NCBI GenBank assembly: GCA_002439165.1
Contig: DJTE01000011.1
Span: forward strand, 1-49,622
DNA from: Chryseobacterium indologenes
GTDB lineage: Bacteria; Bacteroidota; Bacteroidia; Flavobacteriales; Weeksellaceae
Direction: 5' to 3'
DNA: 49,622 bases
Shown here piece after piece: positions 1 through 8,103 of this stretch (position 1 is its first letter; every line of letters starts with the position of its first letter). The notes under the pieces were generated by a model. It was given only the letters and a program-made list of their open reading frames with translations, was not told the origin of the DNA and made no database searches. Both the position numbers and the translations under genes were made by a program.

Positions 1-118
1 GCGGATAGCGGGATAAAGCTCCTAAAAAAGATTTTTAAGAATGGATTTTAGCTTTTGTGTTTAATAAGGTTTAAATTTAATGTATAGTTATCTGCATTAT
101 CTTTCTGTGATGAAATAT
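1..118. repeat. Edge of a likely dispersed Flavobacteriia intergenic repeat
   Basis: The first about 30 bases (gcggatagcgggataaagct and the following ctcctaaaaaag) resemble, from memory, an abundant intergenic sequence in Flavobacterium and Chryseobacterium genomes. Only one end lies in the window. The rest up to 118 is AT-rich with no gene or clear terminator for the leftward gene that ends at 119. The match is recalled, not searched. Confidence 0.4.
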
Positions 119-694
119 CTAATTCGGGCCTATTGTAAAAACTATTTGTGTGCTATACGCCGCTGCCGGAATGGTTACGGAAACACCTCTTATCTCCAGC
201 TGTACATTGATGCCGGAGTAGTTTACAGTGTTACCAACACCTAATACACCGGTAAAGGTTATTGTGGAAAGTGTGGCCGACGTTGCCTGGGGAATCTCTA
301 CGTAAGTAACGTTACCTCCATTGATCGTTGCTGTACATAAGACACAAAGCCCATTAATGATAGCGGTTCCCCCATTTCTTTTTGCATACAGATGCAGATC
401 GCTGTTCCAGAGGGTGGGAACATAGTGCATGCTGATCCTGGCACCGGCGCTTGTAAGAAGATTGAGGAAAGATTCCGGTAAGGCACCGGATAAGGTAATT
501 AAGTTTGGATTATCATAAGTTCCCGTATAATTGGTTCCTGCTTCAGTAATTGCTGGAACACTAACCGCCCAGTTGGTGCCGGCAATACTTATTGTTTGTC
601 CTTCAGTCTCCATATGACCTCCTATCATTAAAAAAATAATGTAAAGGTATTTTTTCATAAATATTTTCCGGATAAAGCGATTATTGGTTTTCAT
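119..694 (-). CDS. Secreted subunit-like protein, last gene of the usher/chaperone-like operon
   Basis: This 191-aa protein of unknown family has an N-terminal hydrophobic export segment (about residues 13-26) and then a small beta-rich domain with many Thr, Ile, Gly and Asn. Two cysteines sit close together as CVLC near residue 118. The C-terminus ends in an alternating hydrophobic strand (IVFTIGPN), like the two other subunit-like proteins of this locus. A second ATG at 658 gives a more compact signal peptide (MKKYLYIIFL). The upstream ATG at 694 lies only 9 bp from the preceding stop, so both starts are possible. By position and secretion I infer a minor or tip subunit of the assembled structure. 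No named family is recognised with certainty. Confidence 0.6.
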   Translation of the reverse strand: MKTNNRFIRKIFMKKYLYIIFLMIGGHMETEGQTISIAGTNWAVSVPAITEAGTNYTGTYDNPNLITLSGALPESFLNLLTSAGARISMHYVPTLWNSDLHLYAKRNGGTAIINGLCVLCTATINGGNVTYVEIPQATSATLSTITFTGVLGVGNTVNYSGINVQLEIRGVSVTIPAAAYSTQIVFTIGPN

Positions 695-703
695 TTTTGA
701 ATT

Positions 704-1237
704 TTATTCGGTGATGGTGTAGATGATGGTAACGACTGTATTAGCCTGAGCCTGTAAATTAGCATAATTCCCGGGAAATAACGAAATGGTGAGCCCATGA
801 CCGTTGTTTGGACCGTTGCCTGTATAAGCGCCCCCTATGCCGCTGATAATGGTAACAGGAGTTGTTGATAGAACCACCTGCCCCGAGGATGTTCCCAGGG
901 TTCCTCCTCCCGCTCCGGAAGCAGCAGCGGCCAGCAGCCTTATATTAACCCCGTCAATGATTTTATTCACAGAGGCTGTAATTCTTCTGGTAAGTCCTCC
1001 GGAAGTAATTGCAGAGGTATAATTGATCCACTTTGAAGTATTGGGTGCCGGATTTGCCAGAGCGTTCCCGGCTTCGGTAGGAGCTGTAAAGTTTAAAGTT
1101 ATATTGCCTGAAGGTTCTACATCCATTAACATGACTTTAGGTAAGGTCATTGTAACGGTAAGGTTGGCAGTCTGGGAATACAGGCTGCCGTATATTATAA
1201 AAGCTATTGTTGATAATACGGTACGCATCAGAATCAT
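704..1237 (-). CDS. Secreted structural subunit-like protein, paralog of the 4875-5453 product
   Basis: This 177-aa protein has a signal peptide (cleavage likely after SLYSQ) and then a beta-rich domain. It shares with the product at 4875-5453 the strings GGGTLGTS, TIISGIG and AYTGNG, an N-terminal T(M/I)(T/S)(L/I)P strand, LxFTAPxEAGN and a C-terminal strand ending in YTI. Its ATG overlaps the stop of the usher-like gene by 4 bp (ATGA), which argues for translational coupling and fixes the start. No cysteines are seen. Function is inferred from context: a repeated surface subunit folded by the chaperone-like protein and exported through the barrel protein. The C-terminal strand pattern also resembles WxL-domain proteins of Gram-positives, but homology is unproven. 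Confidence 0.65.
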   Translation of the reverse strand: MILMRTVLSTIAFIIYGSLYSQTANLTVTMTLPKVMLMDVEPSGNITLNFTAPTEAGNALANPAPNTSKWINYTSAITSGGLTRRITASVNKIIDGVNIRLLAAAASGAGGGTLGTSSGQVVLSTTPVTIISGIGGAYTGNGPNNGHGLTISLFPGNYANLQAQANTVVTIIYTITE

Positions 1238-3975
1238 TTCTTATTTTTTATTTGATTATATCCTACTTTCAGGGATTCCTGCTGGTATTTGATTTCTATC
1301 GGCTGTTTGACAATACTGATGTTTAAGTTTTTTATCTCCGCAGGCTGTATGTTAAACTGAAACCGGGTGTTTGAGATCTTGTACCGTTTATCAAGACCGT
1401 TCCGGTAAACTTTCACCGTCCAGTTGCCGGGTCTGAGATAGGTAAAATCGAAGTCTTCTCCTATAAAACAGATTTTACGGTAAGTCTGGTCACTGCTGCT
1501 TGCCTCTACAATAATGCTTTCTCTTTTACTTTTGCCTTTTTTATCAATATCTGTCTTATCTTTTTCTTCTGTTTCCTGCAACTGGATTTTCCCCCGGACA
1601 CCGGCTGCTGATGTTAATCCGAAATTGAAAAAATTTTCTTTATTGGTAAGAGAAAGGGCAGCCGGGAAAGCCTGTGTTGGGATATCATTGATTTCGGTGG
1701 TTGAACGGTCTATTTCCAGGAAATAGTTTCCCGGGATTACATTTCTGAACAGGTAATTCCCTTCTTTATCTGTAACGGATAAATAATTTCCAAGCATCAG
1801 CCTAATCCCTTCTGTCTTTTTTATGCCGAGATTACTGATATTTCCGGATAAAGAAATGTATTCTGCCGTTTTCTGAACCGGAATATTGGGACGCCAGGTA
1901 TACCGCATTGAAAATATAAAATCTTTATGTCCTATTTCTCCTCTCTGTAATGAATATCTTCCCGAAAGATCCAGCTCATTTCCGGGAAAGAGCTGCTGAT
2001 GAAGCAGCAGTTCAAAGAGATTTCTGTCTTTAAAATATTCTTCAGGAATATAATTGTTCTGATAAAATATGCTTAAGCCGGTCTTATCGGAAAACCGGCT
2101 GAATATTCTGGCTCCGTAATAAAGATTTTTCTGATTCTGAAGCTGATACCTCGAGGTGACTGTATAGCTTCCGAACAGATTAAAAGACGTTCTGAATTTC
2201 TGAAATGAAATATTGGCCGAGTAAAGGCTTGAATTTCCACTAAATCCTGTAAGGTAATTATCTGTTTTACCAAGCTGCCCGTCGAGGCTGATCTGAAATA
2301 TTCCGATCTGCTGACTGATACTTAGTTTGAAGAACCGTTCATAATAATCAAACTGTCTGGGCTCAAGGCGATCCTGATACTTCTGATAGGCATTATTAAG
2401 GGTAATGAAGCCTGTGGAGAGATACCTGTACTGTATTCCGTATTGAAAATATTTTCTGTACGGTGCTGCCAGCAATAAATGGTCCCGTTGAAATTTGTTG
2501 GCATCCTGTATATAATTGGCGAAAACACTGAACTTTTGCGTAATATTGTAATATATATTGCCATTGAACGTATTGGTATTGGTAAAATACCCCGCAAATT
2601 CCGGACTTGTTCTGATATACATTAAACTTCCGTTGAACTTTTCAAAAATAGCTTCCGCCTGAAGCATATAAGCTGTTCCGTCTGTTTTCTCTGCGGAACT
2701 GTAAGCCGCTTCTCCGGAAAGTTTTATATTCCTTGAAATTTTGAATTTTCCTTTAACGTAAGGAAGATGGGTATCCGAATGTAATCCTGTATCTGCATAA
2801 CCGGTTTCTTTGCTCCCCGGAGTCTTATAAAGGTATCCAACGGAAAGTTCCGATTCTTTCCTGATTTTAAACGCTGAATAGATATTGAATTCATCTTTAA
2901 TCTCTTTGAAAAATCTGGGACGGTTGTAAAACCCGCCGATACTTATCCTGGTAAAATCATACCGGACTTCCGCCCCACGCCCGTATCTTGCAAACTCGGT
3001 TAAATAAGACGATGAATAGGTCTTATCCCCAAGATGAACAAAAAAACGGTCCCGTTTATAATTCACAAAATATTCTTCATATTGGGTAAATGAATTGAAT
3101 TCTACCGGATTGTGTGTGACAGCACGAAACTCAATCTGGTTTTTATTTTCTTTATCCAGTGTTCCCCTGCCATATATCTCCCCCTGGAAACCGTCCCGGT
3201 AAACCCCTATATTCTGCATACCGATAAAAGATAAGGATGCCGCGACAGGAAATCTGTGGTAAATGTCATCTTCTGCGGGCCTTACCGATATCACCTGCGT
3301 GCTTATATAGAGGTCCTGTTTTTCTTTGGGATTATCTTGGGAATAGGCAAGAAGATTCAGATTCTGAATTTCATTCTGTCTGAGTTCCGTGCTCGTGATC
3401 CTGTGTATATGGATAACTTTTGATTCACCGGGAGCTAAAGTAACAGATGAAGCATCATCAATAACAGCATTTTTACTTTCCAGAATAATGTTTTCAGTTA
3501 CATTCCCGTTATTTTTCAATAAAAATGAAGCGCTTATAGTTTCCCCGGCTCTTATAAATTCAGGGAAATTTAATGGGGAAAGGAAAAGCTTCCTGCTTCC
3601 TGAAATAGTAATGGGAGAAGTCTTTATAAAAGAGAGTCCGTTGCGACGGTCTGTAATATTCAACGATACAGTGTAAAGGCCCTGGGCAGTTTCTGCGGCA
3701 ATTCGTAAGGGAACCAGATATACTGAGGTTTCATGGGAAGGAATTTGAATTTCTCCCTTCTCCAGAATAGGATTGATATTAGGGTTGGAAGTGGATACTG
3801 AAATATCATAAACCTTGCTTTCAGCTGAAATATTTTCTAAAGTGAAGGGAATAGAAGTAGACATTCCGGGCATAAGGCTATCTCTTTTACTGCTCAATCG
3901 GTTGGATTGGTGCTGAGAAAAAATAAATACCGGGAATAATAAAAGAATAATGGATGCTGTCCGGGTTCTAATCAT
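1234..3975 (-). CDS. Usher-like outer-membrane beta-barrel protein with Ig-like and regulatory domains
   Basis: The 913-aa product starts with a signal peptide (ending near IFSQ). Residues about 20-230 look like two Ig-like sandwich domains with transglutaminase/NEW3-style phrases such as FLLKNNGNVTEN and LAPGESK. Residues about 235-690 are a long series of alternating aromatic and polar strands ending in typical outer-membrane turns, consistent with a large barrel. Residues about 690-790 form a carboxypeptidase-regulatory-like domain (TDKEGNYLFRNVIPGNYFLEI), and a last beta domain follows. This order recalls fimbrial ushers (barrel plus periplasmic sandwich domains). The start overlaps the chaperone-like gene by 8 bp, and the stop overlaps the next subunit gene by 4 bp. 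I infer a secretion/assembly pore; it could instead be a structural barrel of unknown role. Confidence 0.65.
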   Translation of the reverse strand: MIRTRTASIILLLFPVFIFSQHQSNRLSSKRDSLMPGMSTSIPFTLENISAESKVYDISVSTSNPNINPILEKGEIQIPSHETSVYLVPLRIAAETAQGLYTVSLNITDRRNGLSFIKTSPITISGSRKLFLSPLNFPEFIRAGETISASFLLKNNGNVTENIILESKNAVIDDASSVTLAPGESKVIHIHRITSTELRQNEIQNLNLLAYSQDNPKEKQDLYISTQVISVRPAEDDIYHRFPVAASLSFIGMQNIGVYRDGFQGEIYGRGTLDKENKNQIEFRAVTHNPVEFNSFTQYEEYFVNYKRDRFFVHLGDKTYSSSYLTEFARYGRGAEVRYDFTRISIGGFYNRPRFFKEIKDEFNIYSAFKIRKESELSVGYLYKTPGSKETGYADTGLHSDTHLPYVKGKFKISRNIKLSGEAAYSSAEKTDGTAYMLQAEAIFEKFNGSLMYIRTSPEFAGYFTNTNTFNGNIYYNITQKFSVFANYIQDANKFQRDHLLLAAPYRKYFQYGIQYRYLSTGFITLNNAYQKYQDRLEPRQFDYYERFFKLSISQQIGIFQISLDGQLGKTDNYLTGFSGNSSLYSANISFQKFRTSFNLFGSYTVTSRYQLQNQKNLYYGARIFSRFSDKTGLSIFYQNNYIPEEYFKDRNLFELLLHQQLFPGNELDLSGRYSLQRGEIGHKDFIFSMRYTWRPNIPVQKTAEYISLSGNISNLGIKKTEGIRLMLGNYLSVTDKEGNYLFRNVIPGNYFLEIDRSTTEINDIPTQAFPAALSLTNKENFFNFGLTSAAGVRGKIQLQETEEKDKTDIDKKGKSKRESIIVEASSSDQTYRKICFIGEDFDFTYLRPGNWTVKVYRNGLDKRYKISNTRFQFNIQPAEIKNLNISIVKQPIEIKYQQESLKVGYNQIKNKK

Positions 3976-4768
3976 TTTTTACTTCTAATTCCACATTCAG
4001 GGCAAAAGCATTCTCTTCTTCGTCTGTGGCTATTATGGTGGCATTATATTGGCCAATGGGTACTTTGCTGATGTCGATGTAAAATGTTTTGGAGGTATCG
4101 GGAAGCAGCCCCATGACAAGGCTTGAATAGGTTCCTGCCTTTTCGCCGGTTTTACTGTTATAGATTTCAACCGAAGCTGTCGGTTTACAGTAAAGGTTAC
4201 CATGATTGGCTATGGCAACCTTTAGGGTTTGCTTCCCTTCCTGTTTTTCTACTTTTACACTTTCAAACTTAAGGTTCGGTTTTGCCTTTTCGGTTTCATA
4301 ATCTGTAATGATCTGGATGGCGTACCGTATAACAGAAGTAATGCTTACCCCTGCTTTGTGTTCACTGGGCTTTATTTCTTCCACGGGCTCTACAATAATC
4401 ACACTCCAGTAGCTTCCGGGAGCTGCGGTCTGATTGGGGACTGTAATTTCGTAAAGCACTTCTGTCTTTTCTTTGCCCTTCAGCGTGATCAGATTGGTGT
4501 TGAGCTTTATCCATTCTCCATTACTGCGTTTATTGGTGCGTAATGCTGTATAATTGATGGTTCCGTCTGCGTGGTAGGCAAAGTCCTGTAAAAATAATTT
4601 TACAGCCTGGGGGCTGGTGCCGGTGTTTTCAATGGCAACCTTTCCTTTGTAAACTTTTCCGTTTTCTACCTGGTAAGAATGCGTAAGACCGTTAAGAATC
4701 ACAATGCCGGCATGTAAGAAGCTGAACTGCAAAATCAGGGTGATTAAAAGAAGAATACGCTTGATCAT
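3968..4768 (-). CDS. Periplasmic PapD/DUF916-like chaperone
   Basis: The 266-aa protein has a signal peptide (ending LHAG) and no lipobox, so it should be soluble in the periplasm. Two Ig-like domains follow. The first (about 20-130) has the chaperone/DUF916 pattern: an opening strand, then KVAIENTGTSPQAVKL, a W-containing strand (EWIKLN), a GKEKTEVLYEITVP strand and PGSYWSVIIV. The second (about 140-266) ends in an alternating strand. It sits directly upstream of and overlaps the usher-like gene by 8 bp, the usual chaperone-usher order. The same fold pair also occurs in WxL-interacting proteins of Firmicutes (DUF916/DUF3324), so this could be a binding partner rather than a true donor-strand chaperone. 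Confidence 0.65.
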   Translation of the reverse strand: MIKRILLLITLILQFSFLHAGIVILNGLTHSYQVENGKVYKGKVAIENTGTSPQAVKLFLQDFAYHADGTINYTALRTNKRSNGEWIKLNTNLITLKGKEKTEVLYEITVPNQTAAPGSYWSVIIVEPVEEIKPSEHKAGVSITSVIRYAIQIITDYETEKAKPNLKFESVKVEKQEGKQTLKVAIANHGNLYCKPTASVEIYNSKTGEKAGTYSSLVMGLLPDTSKTFYIDISKVPIGQYNATIIATDEEENAFALNVELEVKND

Positions 4769-4874
4769 TATGTAAAGTTGAGGGTTAAATTATAGATCAT
4801 AGAAAAGCAGGAAGAAACTGAATAACAATTTCTTCATGTCTTTGAAATACAGAACAGAGAATTATACTGAAATT

Positions 4875-5453
4875 CTAGTTATCTGATATGGTATAGGTAA
4901 CGGTAGCTACTGTTGTTGCGGTAGCCTGCAAATCTGCATAAGCCGCCACTCCTCCCGGCCCGCTTCCTGCGGCAAGAGCATAAGTAAGATTATGGCCGTT
5001 ATTGGTTCCGTTCCCGGTATAAGCACTTCCGATACCGGAAATAATGGTCTGGTCTGCAGCGCTTAATGTCAACAGCCCTGCAGAAGTACCCAATGTACCG
5101 CCTCCGGAACCCGTTGCTGCGGCAGCAGTTACATGAAGGTCCACTCCGGGAATGATTGCATTCATTTTTACACTGACGTTACGGGTAGGATCTGCAACAG
5201 ATTTTATAGACGAATAATTAAGCCATAAGGTAGTATTGGCTGCACTCGGAACAACAGGATTTCCTGCTTCATTGGGTGCAGTAAACCCCAGTGTGATATT
5301 TTTCGTGGCAGCAGGTTCAATATCAACCAGGGCAACTTCCGGGATGGAAATCGTTACCGTGTGATTATCCGTATTCGTGTCCTGTGCTCTCAGGTTTCCG
5401 GAGAATGCTGAAACAAATAATACAATTGCAAAAGGTAATTTCAATTTTTTCAT
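4875..5453 (-). CDS. Secreted major subunit-like protein, first gene of the usher/chaperone-like operon
   Basis: This 192-aa secreted protein (signal peptide ending NLRAQ) is the best candidate for the major subunit. It is Ala/Thr/Gly rich, lacks cysteine, and is clearly paralogous to the 704-1237 product (shared GGGTLGTS, TIISGIG, AYTGNG and NNGH). The N-terminal half carries VTISIPEVALVDIEP and LGFTAPNEAGNP; the last strand reads TYTISDN. It is the first gene of the minus-strand series and is separated from the chaperone-like gene by a 106-bp gap. A first-position subunit before chaperone and usher is common in fimbrial operons. The upstream 220 bp is AT-rich, and I find no TAnnTTTG element close to the start. 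Confidence 0.65.
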   Translation of the reverse strand: MKKLKLPFAIVLFVSAFSGNLRAQDTNTDNHTVTISIPEVALVDIEPAATKNITLGFTAPNEAGNPVVPSAANTTLWLNYSSIKSVADPTRNVSVKMNAIIPGVDLHVTAAAATGSGGGTLGTSAGLLTLSAADQTIISGIGSAYTGNGTNNGHNLTYALAAGSGPGGVAAYADLQATATTVATVTYTISDN

Positions 5454-5620
5454 GGTGTAGGTTATTTAATAAAGTGAATTTAATAATAATCGATAAAATA
5501 TGAAAATAAATTTCTTTTTTTTAAATATTGTTGTTTATTTTCATATTATATGTAATTAATATTGTGAATTATATATGTTAACTATAATAAAAGATATTTT
5601 TTCTATAAGTGTCATTATAA

Positions 5621-5651
5621 TAAAAAAGCCTTACACCGGAGGGTATAAGGC
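5621..5651 (-). terminator. Rho-independent terminator of the phospholipase C gene
   Basis: Read on the minus strand, a 9-bp stem (gccttatac / gtgtaaggc, one G-U pair) with a 6-base loop is followed by a run of six T. It lies about 20 bp after the stop of the leftward phospholipase gene. Confidence 0.8.
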
Positions 5652-5673
5652 CATACAGGTAAATGAATAACTC

Positions 5674-8019
5674 CTATATCCAGTGTGGATCCGAAACAGA
5701 CACTTTTCCGTTCTCTATTCTTCCCGCAAAATGCCAGATACAGTCCCCAGATGTGATTTTAAAATCATACCAGCCTTTGTTTTTGGCCAGATCAACGGTC
5801 ATTTTTTGTTCAGTTTGATGCACCGGAATATTTTTCCGGCTATTTTCGTAAAGATCTTCCAGAACGAAGCTGATATTTCCTTTTTTGTTTTGTCTGAAAA
5901 TAAATTCAGCCTTATGACTGGCAGCCCTGCTTACAAAAAGCACTTCTGTTTCCTGAATCATACCGCCTTTGAATTTTCTGAAAAAGCCGTTCGGCCCGAA
6001 GACCTCACAGTCATAATGCTGAACCGGTATTTCATGGTTCATTTCCTGTTTGGAATACAGGGCATAGGAATAATAAGAAACTCCTTTGCCCGGCATGGCT
6101 CTGTCATAAATAATCAGCGGAACCCCGTTTTCTTTCAGATTCTCCATGTGAATATTCTTATTTTGGAGGTTGACGTGGAAATGATAGGGCAGCGGATTGG
6201 AAGGCTTGCCACCCCTTTCCTGAATATGGAGAAGTTTTTCATTAAGCTCATTTTCATCATACCATTTCAGATCGGGAACAGGTTTATTTCTGGCCGCATT
6301 AATGGTTCTGGCATAATCTTTCTGATCGATATAATTCATCCGGGGAACATTCGTATTGGCTGTATTGAAAGCGGAAGTAAGATCTCCGCAAACAGCTCTT
6401 CTCCAGTCACTGATATTGCTTACGGTAACGTCTTTCCCTGATTTCTTTCTGATGAATTTTTCCAGGAACTGAAGTACGGAAGTATGGTCCGAAACTTCAG
6501 AATTCACAAAACCGCCCTTCGTCCACGGAGAAGCGATGATCATAGGTACCCGGTATCCCAGGCCTACGGTTCCTTCAATTCTTTCATGATCTTTCAGAGG
6601 AAGGCTTTTCATATACTCCTGGGAACGGTCTACATATTCAGCCCCTTCTTTACTGTTCATATCAACAGGCTGATTGGGGTTTAACGGAGGTGCAAAAGGA
6701 AGCACATGATCAAAATAGCCGTCATTTTCATCATAGTTGATGATGAAGATTGTTTTTTTCCATACTTCAGGATCTTTGGTAAGGATGTTCAGAACTTCTG
6801 AAATATACCATGCTCCATACCACGGTGATCCCGGATGGTCGGAAAAATGTTCAGGAGCAACCAGCCATGAAACCAAAGGAAGTTTTTTTTCCTCCACATC
6901 TTTCCGGAACTGGAACAGGACATCTCCTTTCGGAACAACAAGTCTTTCTCCATGCTCATCCTGCCCGATCTCAAGATTCCGGTAATCCGGATCTTTGCTG
7001 TTCGTGGTAAATGCTTTTTCATGAAGATTCCTTTCCTTCTGTGATAATTTTGAATAATTCTTAGGATCATACCGGATCTGATCTTCTTCCAGTTCACGGA
7101 TGATCTTTTCCAGTCTTTCTTTCTGTTCCGGTTTCTTCTGAATTTCCTTTTTCAGATGGTCAATCATTTTAGGAATATGCTGATGATAGCCTTTTGAAAA
7201 TTTAACATTGAAACCTGAAAACCATTCAATCGGATTATCTGTAAAATTACTTAACCAGGCCTCTTCTTCACCGGACATTCCCTTCGGAAGACTGATTTCA
7301 TTCTGATAAATCCTCCAGGAAACATTCTGATCTTCCAAAATCTCAGGGAAACTTTTCCAACGCGCCTGTCTGGCTTTATCATAATCAATATTGTCATTGT
7401 AGACATTCGCTTTTACTTTACCGGTTGGCTGCTCACGAAGTGTTCCGGACCAAAGGAAAAGCCTGTTGGGAGTGGTCCCTGTAAGAGAAGAACAGAAATA
7501 TTGGTCAAATATCGTAAACGCATCAGCCAGCTGGTAATAGAACGGGAGATCTTCCCGGTTGTAATATCCCAGGGTAAGCGGAATATCTTTATAATCTTTA
7601 TTGCCCGAAGCTTTTGCCTGAAGCCACTGGTCGTACTTTCCTTTATTCAGGGCTTTTTGCTGGTCAGACCATGAATGAGGCAGTGAGCTCATCCAGGTAG
7701 ATTTTGTATTTCTGAGATTCAGCCGTGCAGGCGAAGCATATTTGCCGGAATTTCCTTTCTGGAAAAATACAGAATGGCCATCCTCTTTTATAAAAGATCT
7801 TTTGTCCAGGAACCCCCTTACTCCTCTGAGTGCACCGAAAGCATGATCGAAAGAACGGTTTTCCTGCATCAGGATCACTACATGTTCCGCATCATAAAAA
7901 GTAGACTGAGCGGCAGGCTCAATAGTCAGGGCTTTTAAAATGGAAGGGTGCAGCACACCTGAGGTTCCCAGCCCCGCCAGCAATAGACTTGATTTTTCTA
8001 AAAATTCTCTTCTGTTCAT
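5674..8019 (-). CDS. Phosphocholine-preferring (non-haemolytic type) phospholipase C
   Basis: The 781-aa product belongs to the acid phosphatase/phospholipase C superfamily that cleaves phosphatidylcholine or sphingomyelin to release phosphocholine. It begins with a twin-arginine signal (NRREFLEKSSLLLAGL). The N-terminal metal/nucleophile region EHVVILMQENRSFDH lies at residues 45-59, SLTGTTPNR at 178-185, the YDENDGYFDH motif at 429-438, and RVPMIIASPW with a following SDHTSVLQFLE at 490-520. A charged helical insertion at about 285-345 and two C-terminal beta domains (from about 620) fit this subfamily; length is slightly above the usual about 700. It is expected to be exported folded by Tat. 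It lies 84 bp downstream of the SusD gene, with a hairpin in between. The substrate is inferred from family resemblance. Confidence 0.88.
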   Translation of the reverse strand: MNRREFLEKSSLLLAGLGTSGVLHPSILKALTIEPAAQSTFYDAEHVVILMQENRSFDHAFGALRGVRGFLDKRSFIKEDGHSVFFQKGNSGKYASPARLNLRNTKSTWMSSLPHSWSDQQKALNKGKYDQWLQAKASGNKDYKDIPLTLGYYNREDLPFYYQLADAFTIFDQYFCSSLTGTTPNRLFLWSGTLREQPTGKVKANVYNDNIDYDKARQARWKSFPEILEDQNVSWRIYQNEISLPKGMSGEEEAWLSNFTDNPIEWFSGFNVKFSKGYHQHIPKMIDHLKKEIQKKPEQKERLEKIIRELEEDQIRYDPKNYSKLSQKERNLHEKAFTTNSKDPDYRNLEIGQDEHGERLVVPKGDVLFQFRKDVEEKKLPLVSWLVAPEHFSDHPGSPWYGAWYISEVLNILTKDPEVWKKTIFIINYDENDGYFDHVLPFAPPLNPNQPVDMNSKEGAEYVDRSQEYMKSLPLKDHERIEGTVGLGYRVPMIIASPWTKGGFVNSEVSDHTSVLQFLEKFIRKKSGKDVTVSNISDWRRAVCGDLTSAFNTANTNVPRMNYIDQKDYARTINAARNKPVPDLKWYDENELNEKLLHIQERGGKPSNPLPYHFHVNLQNKNIHMENLKENGVPLIIYDRAMPGKGVSYYSYALYSKQEMNHEIPVQHYDCEVFGPNGFFRKFKGGMIQETEVLFVSRAASHKAEFIFRQNKKGNISFVLEDLYENSRKNIPVHQTEQKMTVDLAKNKGWYDFKITSGDCIWHFAGRIENGKVSVSDPHWI

Positions 8020-8029
8020 AATCTGTCGT

Positions 8030-8072
8030 AATAGAAAGAAACCGCAAGTTAACAGGATTTTCTTACGGTTTC
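8030..8072 (-). terminator. Hairpin after the SusD gene, possible partial terminator
   Basis: On the minus strand gaaaccgtaag pairs with cttgcggtttc (11 bp, one G-U pair) around a 13-base loop, followed by a T-rich tail. It lies between the SusD stop and the phospholipase start. I see no good TAnnTTTG element for the phospholipase gene in this gap, so it may attenuate rather than stop transcription. Confidence 0.55.
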
Positions 8073-8103
8073 CGGATTTTTATACAATGAATTTGTTTTT
8101 AGT

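Noticed and set aside
5683..6441. 252-aa open frame opposite the phospholipase C gene
   Set aside because: It is antisense to a gene with clear family motifs, and its translation has no domain-like features.
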